Made by a program: the position numbers and the translations under genes. DNA of 6,209 bases, taken from assembly GCA_937896115.1 (NCBI GenBank), contig CALBLB010000291.1:1-6209 (forward strand), in the 5' to 3' direction. This DNA is from an uncultured Succinatimonas sp. Its GTDB lineage: Bacteria; Pseudomonadota; Gammaproteobacteria; Enterobacterales; Succinivibrionaceae. The notes beneath the pieces were generated by a model. It did not search any database. It had not been told where the DNA came from and saw nothing but the letters and a program-made list of their open reading frames with translations. Position 1 is the first letter of the stretch. Each line of letters begins with the position of its first letter. Positions 1-4,940 of this stretch are shown piece after piece.

Positions 1-87
1 TAACATATTGATAAATAAAAACAGTTACGCATAACTTCTTAAAGAGAGTCTGGCATGCTAGCAGGCTAGTTTACAAAATAATGCCAA

Positions 88-132
88 AAATGAGATACAG
101 CACACAGTTTAAGGGGGTTCAATCTCTATAAT
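88..132 (+). promoter_or_regulatory. candidate class II CRP-dependent promoter of the TRAP operon
   Basis: A perfect sigma70 -10 hexamer, TATAAT, lies at 127-132. At the expected -35 position there is only ACAGTT (104-109), a poor match, which is typical of activator-dependent promoters. A CRP-like site overlaps it: TGAGA-TACAGC-ACACA at 91-106, flanked by AAA (88-90) and GTT (107-109), against consensus TGTGA-N6-TCACA with one mismatch in each half. Its centre is at 98.5. A start of transcription at 139-140 puts that centre at about -40.5 to -41.5, the class II position. The geometry is read from the sequence. CRP control is inferred and fits a gene set for an alternative carbon source. Confidence 0.55.
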
Positions 133-141
133 AGCTTGCAT

Positions 142-172
142 GGAAGTTACGAATCTCCAACTATTAACTTCC
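142..172 (+). promoter_or_regulatory. leader hairpin 1 (8-bp perfect inverted repeat)
   Basis: GGAAGTTA at 142-149 is exactly complementary to TAACTTCC at 165-172, with a 15-nt loop. It begins only a few bases after the predicted transcription start, so in RNA it would be a stem-loop at the extreme 5' end, a position that can protect messages from 5'-end decay. As DNA it could instead be an operator for a dimeric repressor, just downstream of the promoter. The sequence does not distinguish the two. Confidence 0.45.
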
Positions 173-177
173 GACTG

Positions 178-206
178 CATAACGGGGATCGAATCAAACT
201 GTTATG
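178..206 (+). promoter_or_regulatory. leader hairpin 2
   Basis: CATAAC at 178-183 pairs with GTTATG at 201-206, with a 17-nt loop. Past a three-base bulge (175-177) CGA (172-174) can also pair with TCG (207-209). The same ATAAC could alternatively pair with GTTAT at 254-258, close to the dctP ribosome site, so two mutually exclusive folds are possible. It is weaker than the neighbouring stems. Confidence 0.3.
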
Positions 207-210
207 TCGT

Positions 211-249
211 CCCGACGAAAGATCAGTACGCAAGCGCTTTTCTGTCGGG
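211..249 (+). promoter_or_regulatory. leader hairpin 3
   Basis: CCCGAC at 211-216 pairs with GTCGGG at 244-249. The stem continues past one bulged T (243) as GAAA (217-220) with TTTC (239-242). The palindrome AAGCGCTT (232-239) lies in its interior and offers a competing fold. No T-run follows, so this is not an intrinsic terminator. It lies 35 bases before the dctP start codon and could affect message stability or ribosome access. CCGAC at 171-175 is a competing partner for the 3' arm. Confidence 0.35.
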
Positions 250-284
250 GCTGGTTATAAAAAACATTAAGGAAAATATATATT

Positions 285-1283
285 ATGCGTATCAACAAAC
301 TGTTAGGAGTTGCTGCTGCCGTTGCCGCAGTCGTTGCCTTTGCCGCCTCTAGTGCTGAAGCCAAGACCACCGTTCGCGTCTCTCACACTCAGATTGAATC
401 ACATCCTCAGCACGCAGGCTGGGTCGCCATGAAGAACTACGTTGAAAGCAAATTAGGCGACAAATACGACATCCAGATCTTCCCTAACGGCACCTTAGGC
501 GCCAACGAAAAGGTACTCGAGCTCGTAAAACAGGGCGTGGTACAGTTCCTGGGCGTTTCCACTGCAAATATCGAATCCTTTGACAAGACCTACGCTGTCT
601 TCTCCGTGCCTTTCCTCTTCACCTCAGAAAAGGCTTACGAAGGCTTCATTTCTCAGCCTGAAATTCTCTCCGCCCTTTCAGCCAATGCCGAAAAAGACGG
701 CTTCAGATGCTTAGGTGCTTACACTGCCGGTACCCGTAATTTCTATTCCAAGACCCCGATTAAGACTGTTGACGATTTGAAGGGCAAGAAGTTCCGTGTT
801 CAGGCCGGTCCTACCAACGTTGCCATGATGAATGCCTTCGGTGCAGCCGCTACTCCTATGGCTTTCGGTGAAGTTTACTCCGCTTTGCAACAGGGCGTTA
901 TTGACGGTGCCGAAAACAACGAGCTGGCCTTGACCCAGCAAAAACACGGCGAAGTTTGCAAATACTTCTCCTATGACGGCCACCAGATGTGCCCTGACAT
1001 GCTCGTAGTCTCCGAGAAGTTCTACAAGAGCCTGCCTGAAGAAGATCGCAAGGTATTTGAAGAAGCCTGCCAGGAAGCTCAGAAGGTTGAGTTTGCCGCA
1101 TGGCACAAGTCTGTTGACGAGGCCAAAGAACAGGCCAAGAAGATGGGCGTAGAGTTCATCGACGTCGATGCCGGTGCTTTCCGTGAGAAGGTTCTGCCTC
1201 TGCACGAGCAGTTGCTCAAAGACAATCCTGCCATCAAGGATCTCTACGAGAAGGCTTCTGCCTACGACGCTGCCAACAAATAA
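285..1283 (+). CDS. dctP: TRAP transporter periplasmic substrate-binding protein (DctP family)
   Basis: This is a 332-residue DctP-family solute receptor, of normal length. Residues 1-26 are a Sec signal peptide: basic MRINK, an alanine/valine-rich core, then SAEA before Lys27 as the likely cleavage site. The mature protein would capture an organic acid in the periplasm and deliver it to the DctQM pair. Family marks include the NGTLGANEKVLELVKQG segment (68-84), FRVQAGP (170-176), whose Arg171 sits where family members hold the ligand carboxylate, and YSALQQGVIDGAENN (198-212). The start follows AAGGA at 269-273, an 11-base gap. It heads an operon with the two membrane subunits and uxaC, so a hexuronate ligand is inferred. 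The symbol is a family label and does not claim C4-dicarboxylate transport. Confidence 0.93.
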   Translation: MRINKLLGVAAAVAAVVAFAASSAEAKTTVRVSHTQIESHPQHAGWVAMKNYVESKLGDKYDIQIFPNGTLGANEKVLELVKQGVVQFLGVSTANIESFDKTYAVFSVPFLFTSEKAYEGFISQPEILSALSANAEKDGFRCLGAYTAGTRNFYSKTPIKTVDDLKGKKFRVQAGPTNVAMMNAFGAAATPMAFGEVYSALQQGVIDGAENNELALTQQKHGEVCKYFSYDGHQMCPDMLVVSEKFYKSLPEEDRKVFEEACQEAQKVEFAAWHKSVDEAKEQAKKMGVEFIDVDAGAFREKVLPLHEQLLKDNPAIKDLYEKASAYDAANK

Positions 1284-1293
1284 CGGATCCGCA

Positions 1294-1308
1294 TCCTAAA
1301 TCTTAGGA
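1294..1308 (+). other. small inverted repeat after dctP
   Basis: TCCTAA at 1294-1299 pairs with TTAGGA at 1303-1308 around a three-base loop. It starts 10 bases after the dctP stop, just before the stronger 1327-1354 stem. Together the two could shield the 3' end of a dctP-only message. It is AU-rich and weak, so its role is uncertain. Confidence 0.25.
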
Positions 1309-1326
1309 AGACGACCTAAATTCCAG

Positions 1327-1360
1327 ATCCCCGTGCGGTTATCCAAACGGGGATATTTTT
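1327..1360 (+). terminator. intercistronic hairpin with T-run, probably an attenuating terminator
   Basis: ATCCCCGT at 1327-1334 is exactly complementary to ACGGGGAT at 1347-1354, a 12-base loop separates them, and A then TTTTT follows at 1355-1360. This is the form of a weak intrinsic terminator. It sits in the 112-base gap between dctP and the dctQ start, while dctQ has no obvious promoter of its own. The likely effect is partial termination or 3'-end protection, so that the soluble receptor is made in excess of the membrane subunits, as is common for binding-protein-dependent transporters. Confidence 0.55.
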
Positions 1361-1395
1361 GGAAAATATCTACTACTATTAAAGGAGCTTACTTC

Positions 1396-1905
1396 ATGCA
1401 AGCCTTAAGACAGCTCTTGGATCGCGTCGTGATGTTTATCTGCGTGGTGTTGTTCATCGAGATGACCATAGTGGGAACCTATCAGATCTCATGCCGTTAT
1501 TTCTTCAATTCCCCAAGTACCGTTTCAGAAGAGATCGTAACCTACAGCTTTACCTGGCTATCCATCCTGGCCGCAGCTTACGTCTTTGGTAAACGCGGAC
1601 ATCTGGCCATGACTTTCCTATCTGGGAAAATGCACGGTGCCAAACGCGTATTCCTCGACATGTTCTCAGAAATTCTGGTGATCTTAACTGCAGTATTCCT
1701 GCTCATCTACGGCGGTTACATCATGACCGTGGAAAATGCCGATCAGCTCACCAATTCCCTGACCATCTCCATGGGTGCCGTGTATTCGGTATTGCCTATT
1801 TCCGGTGTCATCATCCTGCTTTACGGTCTGATGAACCTCTTTGATCTCTTAAAAATGCTGAAGTCGCCTGATCTTGAAAAATACGGCGTATCTAGTGAGG
1901 CCTGA
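1396..1905 (+). CDS. dctQ: TRAP transporter small membrane subunit (DctQ family)
   Basis: This encodes a 169-residue inner-membrane protein with four hydrophobic helices at about residues 10-32, 47-66, 88-110 and 127-148, the DctQ topology. The family signature is visible: the acidic pair SEE (44-46) before helix 2, FTWLSILAAAYVFGKRGHLAM (52-72) with its Trp and the Gly-His following it. It pairs with DctM to form the sodium-driven membrane part of the transporter. I chose ATG 1396 because AAAGGAG at 1381-1387 lies 8 bases ahead. A GTG at 1333 in the same frame would add 21 polar residues encoded by the hairpin region, and has no ribosome site. The dctM start follows 24 bases after the stop. 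Confidence 0.88.
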   Translation: MQALRQLLDRVVMFICVVLFIEMTIVGTYQISCRYFFNSPSTVSEEIVTYSFTWLSILAAAYVFGKRGHLAMTFLSGKMHGAKRVFLDMFSEILVILTAVFLLIYGGYIMTVENADQLTNSLTISMGAVYSVLPISGVIILLYGLMNLFDLLKMLKSPDLEKYGVSSEA

Positions 1906-1929
1906 CGGCATTTAAGGAGTATTACTATT

Positions 1930-3270
1930 ATGACTGCAACAGTTGCCATTATTCTCGCATTGGGCATGGTTTTCATGCTCGTTTTGGGAGTTCCCATCGC
2001 CATCGCCATCGCTATTTCTTCGGTGATCGCAGGCGGCGTAGCCCTTGACTTCAACATGATGTTGACCACGGGAGCCCAGCGTACTTTTACCGGCGTCTCG
2101 GTATTTACCCTGATCGCCATTCCTTTCTTCATTTTGGCAGGTAACATCATGAACCAAGGCGGGATCGCCATCAGGCTCATGAATTTTGCCCGCGTGTTGG
2201 TAGGAAAACTCCCGGGCTCTTATGCTCACACCAATGCCATGGCCAACATGATGTTCGGTGCCATTTCAGGATCCGGTGTGGCCGCAGCTTCAGCCATGGG
2301 AACCATCATCGGCCCCATCGCCGTAAAAGACGGTTATTCAAAAGATTTCATGGCAACCATTAACGTGGCCACCGCTCCTACCGGTCTTTTAATTCCGCCG
2401 TCAAACGTGCTCATCACCTACGCTTTGGTTTCAGGCGGTACCTCCGTTGCCGCTTTGTTCTTAGGCGGTTATCTGCCGGGCATACTCTGGGGCGCAGCCT
2501 GCATGCTCGTGGCCACCATCATCGCCAAACGCAACGGCTATAAGGGCGACTCCCAAAAACTCACCTTGCAACTTTTTGCCAAGACCACTTTTGAAGCCGT
2601 ACCCGCACTGCTTTTGATAGTCATCGTGATAGGCGGTATCATCGTCGGTGCATTCACCGCAACCGAAGGCGCTATCGTCGCCGTGGTTTATTCGCTTATC
2701 CTGTCCGTGTGCTACAAAAACATCACCATAAAAAGTCTGCTTAAGATCTACAAAGACTCCTCGGAAATGACCGGGATCATCATCTTCTTGATCGGTGTAT
2801 CCTCCATCATGTCCTGGGTGATTTCTTTCGTGCAGATCCCTGATGCAGTCGGCGCTTTGTTGCACGGCATTTCCGATAACAAGATAGTGATCCTGCTTAT
2901 CATCAACGTGTTCCTGCTCTTTATCGGCACCTTCCTTGATACTACTCCTGCAGTGCTGATCTTTACCCCGATCTTCCTGCCAATTGCCATAAGTTGCGGT
3001 TTAAGCCCGGTTGAATTCGGTATCATCATTACCTACAACCTCTGCATCGGCCTTATTACTCCTCCTGTGGGCAACATCCTCTTTGTGGGCGTAAAAGTCG
3101 GCAAGACCACCATCGAGCGTGTCATGAAGAACATCCTTCCTTACTACGCCGTGATCTTCTTGGTATTGCTTGCCATCACCTACCTGCCTTTCCTGTGCTC
3201 TTGGATCCCGCAGATCTGCGGTTATGACGCCTCCATGGGTGCAACTGCCAAGGAAATGCTCGGATATTGA
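1930..3270 (+). CDS. dctM: TRAP transporter large membrane subunit (DctM family)
   Basis: This encodes a 446-residue multi-spanning inner-membrane protein that carries substrate with sodium ions. Family motifs are in order: IPFFILAGNIM (64-74), the glycine/alanine-rich GAISGSGVAAASAMG (110-124), the hairpin loop APTGLLIPPSN (149-159), GTFLDTTPAVLIFTPIFLP (333-351) and the second hairpin LCIGLITPPVGN (371-382). The two proline-pair hairpins form the elevator-type transport site in known TRAP structures. The protein is slightly longer than the usual size of around 425-430 because of a polar tail (about 424-446) with two cysteines (Cys423, Cys430). AAGGAG at 1914-1919 lies 10 bases ahead of the start. 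A strong hairpin follows before uxaC. Confidence 0.93.
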   Translation: MTATVAIILALGMVFMLVLGVPIAIAIAISSVIAGGVALDFNMMLTTGAQRTFTGVSVFTLIAIPFFILAGNIMNQGGIAIRLMNFARVLVGKLPGSYAHTNAMANMMFGAISGSGVAAASAMGTIIGPIAVKDGYSKDFMATINVATAPTGLLIPPSNVLITYALVSGGTSVAALFLGGYLPGILWGAACMLVATIIAKRNGYKGDSQKLTLQLFAKTTFEAVPALLLIVIVIGGIIVGAFTATEGAIVAVVYSLILSVCYKNITIKSLLKIYKDSSEMTGIIIFLIGVSSIMSWVISFVQIPDAVGALLHGISDNKIVILLIINVFLLFIGTFLDTTPAVLIFTPIFLPIAISCGLSPVEFGIIITYNLCIGLITPPVGNILFVGVKVGKTTIERVMKNILPYYAVIFLVLLAITYLPFLCSWIPQICGYDASMGATAKEMLGY

Positions 3271-3274
3271 TTTT

Positions 3275-3303
3275 AAATAAGACCGCTTTTAGCGGTCTTA
3301 TTT
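3275..3303 (+). terminator. strong hairpin between dctM and uxaC (terminator-like, bidirectional)
   Basis: A perfect 13-bp inverted repeat, AAATAAGACCGCT (3275-3287) and AGCGGTCTTATTT (3291-3303), with a TTT loop. Its A-rich left arm and T-rich right arm give the shape of a bidirectional intrinsic terminator, although the U tract is interrupted by A and C. It begins 5 bases after the dctM stop, and the uxaC start is only 21 bases past its end, leaving no room for a separate uxaC promoter downstream of it. Read-through must therefore feed uxaC unless a promoter lies inside dctM, so partial termination is likely. Confidence 0.75.
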
Positions 3304-3324
3304 CTCTGAATAAAGGATAAGAAA

Positions 3325-4734
3325 ATGAAAAAATTTATGGATAAAGACTTCCTTTTGGAGTCGGATACTGCCAAAACTCTCTTTCACGATCACGCTACCA
3401 AGATGCCTATCATCGACTATCACTGCCACATCAACCCGCAACAGATAGCCGAAAACTACCGTTTTCGCAACATCACCGACGCCTGGCTCTCAGGTGATCA
3501 CTACAAATGGCGCATGATCAGATCAAACGGTGTTCCTGAAGATTTAATCACCGGAGATAAAAGCAGCGATTATGAGAAATTCAAAATGTTCGCCAAATCC
3601 CTGCCCCGTGCCATAGGTAATCCGCTTTATCACTGGACTCATCTTGAACTGCAGCGTTATTTCGGGATCACCAAGATCTTAAATGAAGATACTTGTGACG
3701 AGATCTGGAATGAGTGTAACGAAAAATTAAAGTCCGATAACATGACCGTGCAGGGCATCATCAGACAGTCGCATGTAAAATGCATCTGCACTACCGATGA
3801 TCCCGCAGACAGTTTGGAGTGGCATAAGAAACTCGCTGCCGATCCTAATTCTCCTTGCAAGGTTTTGCCGGCATGGCGTCCTGACAAAGCTATGAAAGTT
3901 GAGAAACCGGGCTTTGCCGAATACGTAGAAAAAGTAGGCAAACTTACCGGAACTAAAATCACTACCTGCAAAGAATTTTTTGCCGCCATCGATGAACGCA
4001 TGAAATTCTTTAACGATATGGGATGCCGTGCCGCCGATCACGGCATCGATTATGCGTACTGCACCAAGATAAGCGACAGTGAACTTGAAGCCATCTTCCA
4101 AAAAGGATTGAGAAAAGAAAGCGTCAATGCCGCTGAAACCGAAGCTTACAAGACCATGATCCTCCTGCATCTTGCCAAAGGCTATGCCAAATACGGCTGG
4201 GTCATGCAAATGCATTTTGGCGCGGTACGCGATCCCAATACTCCTATGTATGAGCGTCTGGGTGCTGATACCGGATTTGACACCATGGGCGATCGTCTCT
4301 GTGCAGAAGGCATAGACAGATTTATGAACGAGCTTACCTTACAAGGAAGCCTGCCCAAGATGATCTGGTATTCATTAAATCCTGCAGACGATCCGGTGAT
4401 CGGAACTGCCATAGGAGCCTTCCAAGGACCAGAAGCTCAGGGCAAGATCCAGCAGGGCTCTGCTTGGTGGTTTAACGATCATTACACCGGCATGATCAAT
4501 CAAATGACTTCTTTTGCAAGTCTTTCCGTACTCGGCAATTTCCTCGGCATGCTTACCGATTCAAGATCATTCCTTTCTTATACCCGTCATGAGTATTTCA
4601 GAAGGATACTGTGCAATCTCATCGGAGGCTGGGTTGAAAAAGGCATGTATCCTGACGACATGAAGTTCTTGGGACAGATTGTCGAAGACATCTCCTTTAA
4701 CAACACCAACAAGTATTTCGGCTTTAACGTCTGA
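3325..4734 (+). CDS. uxaC: uronate isomerase (glucuronate/galacturonate isomerase)
   Basis: UxaC converts D-glucuronate to D-fructuronate and D-galacturonate to D-tagaturonate in the cytoplasm, the first step of hexuronate breakdown (EC 5.3.1.12). At 469 residues it matches the usual length of about 470. It belongs to the amidohydrolase superfamily: DYHCH (31-35) supplies the metal-binding His33 and His35. Other family blocks are NYRFRNI (44-50), GDHYKWR (57-63), GNPLYHWTHLEL (98-109), TTDDP (156-160), LPAWRPDK (181-188), QMHFGA (295-300), WWFND (381-385) and TDSRSFLSYTRHEYFRRIL (411-429). AAGGA at 3313-3317 lies 7 bases before the ATG. It follows the TRAP genes in one direction. The later enzymes of the pathway (UxuAB, UxaAB, KdgK, Eda) are not in this window. 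Confidence 0.97.
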   Translation: MKKFMDKDFLLESDTAKTLFHDHATKMPIIDYHCHINPQQIAENYRFRNITDAWLSGDHYKWRMIRSNGVPEDLITGDKSSDYEKFKMFAKSLPRAIGNPLYHWTHLELQRYFGITKILNEDTCDEIWNECNEKLKSDNMTVQGIIRQSHVKCICTTDDPADSLEWHKKLAADPNSPCKVLPAWRPDKAMKVEKPGFAEYVEKVGKLTGTKITTCKEFFAAIDERMKFFNDMGCRAADHGIDYAYCTKISDSELEAIFQKGLRKESVNAAETEAYKTMILLHLAKGYAKYGWVMQMHFGAVRDPNTPMYERLGADTGFDTMGDRLCAEGIDRFMNELTLQGSLPKMIWYSLNPADDPVIGTAIGAFQGPEAQGKIQQGSAWWFNDHYTGMINQMTSFASLSVLGNFLGMLTDSRSFLSYTRHEYFRRILCNLIGGWVEKGMYPDDMKFLGQIVEDISFNNTNKYFGFNV

Positions 4735-4765
4735 TTAAAAGCTTAAAAGTTAACAAGCCCTAGCC

Positions 4766-4793
4766 TAACGCCGCCTCACCGCGGCGTTATTTG
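4766..4793 (+). terminator. intrinsic terminator after uxaC
   Basis: TAACGCCGC at 4766-4774 pairs exactly with GCGGCGTTA at 4781-4789 around a 6-base loop, followed by TTT then G and TT. It starts 32 bases after the uxaC stop. The stem is GC-rich with a short U tract. It closes the transporter/isomerase operon and separates it from the unrelated Fic gene. Confidence 0.82.
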
Positions 4794-4818
4794 TTACTGA
4801 CTTTGAAAACTTGTTTTT

Positions 4819-4931
4819 TTTGAGATCTTGCCTTAGCATAATTTGAGATCTTGCAAAATCATCATTTTTTAAAGATCAAATAGTTAAGTGATGTTTTTTG
4901 AGATCTTAGCAAGAGTTGATTTGAGATCTTT
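4819..4931 (+). repeat. upstream array of four 12-base direct repeats (TTTGAGATCTTG)
   Basis: Copies start at 4819, 4842, 4897 and 4920. The first two are identical; the last base is A in the third and T in the fourth. Spacing is 23, 55 and 23, so they form two pairs, each with an 11-base linker (4831-4841 and 4909-4919). Each copy contains the palindrome AGATCT and hence a GATC. The last copy ends 9 bases before the Fic start codon. A degenerate form, TTTGAAAACTTG, lies at 4802-4813. Regular spacing in a gene-free promoter region suggests operator sites for a repressor, possibly the winged-helix part of the Fic protein itself (inference). The repeats are too short and irregularly spaced for CRISPR. 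Confidence 0.85.
4843..4871 (+). promoter_or_regulatory. tentative promoter of the Fic gene
   Basis: The second repeat contains TTGAGA (4843-4848), a fair -35 box. Seventeen bases later is TTTTTA (4866-4871), a poor -10 box. The same geometry downstream gives TTGAGA (6141-6146) and a better TTTATA (6164-6169). Transcription would begin near 4878 and cross the second pair of repeats. A second possibility is a -35 at 4888-4893, where the downstream copy has a perfect TTGACA (6186-6191), but I found no matching -10. Confidence 0.25.
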
Positions 4932-4940
4932 AGCTTTTTT

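Larger units (their letters stand above)
1..284 (+). other. gene-free leader upstream of the TRAP operon
   Basis: I see no credible gene here. The only sizeable forward open frame (140-352) runs out of frame into the start of dctP and has no family resemblance or ribosome site. The first 85 bases are AT-rich with no clear feature apart from a short inverted repeat, CTAGC-AG-GCTAG at 58-69, whose two-base spacer is too short for an RNA hairpin but would suit a dimeric protein site. The rest holds a candidate CRP-dependent promoter and three inverted repeats, which are listed separately. Confidence 0.7.

Noticed and set aside
1..284. UxuR/ExuR-type operator expected for a hexuronate operon
   Set aside because: I searched by eye for the TTGGTATACCAA-like palindrome and found no convincing match, so I do not call one.
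140..352. A 70-codon forward open frame overlapping the leader and the dctP start
   Set aside because: It is out of frame with dctP, has no ribosome site, and its last third is the alanine-rich signal-peptide DNA read in another frame as Cys/Arg. It also spans all three leader hairpins.
1333..1395. GTG-initiated extension of dctQ by 21 residues
   Set aside because: It starts in the right-hand end of the hairpin's left arm and lacks a Shine-Dalgarno. ATG 1396 has AAAGGAG 8 bases ahead and gives the normal family length.
1995..2012. Three tandem CATCGC hexamers in dctM, considered as a phase-variable slippage tract
   Set aside because: Only three units, in multiples of three bases, encoding the hydrophobic run of a transmembrane helix; a length change would not shift the frame.
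1821..2229. Reverse-strand open frames across the dctQ/dctM junction, and similar ones inside dctP, dctM, uxaC and the Fic gene
   Set aside because: They are shadows of strongly coding forward frames, with low-complexity or unlikely composition and no recognisable family.
3670..3705. AGATCT hexamers inside uxaC as further copies of the Fic repeat
   Set aside because: They match only the six-base core, lack the TTTG flank and phasing, and are explained by common Ile/Leu codons.
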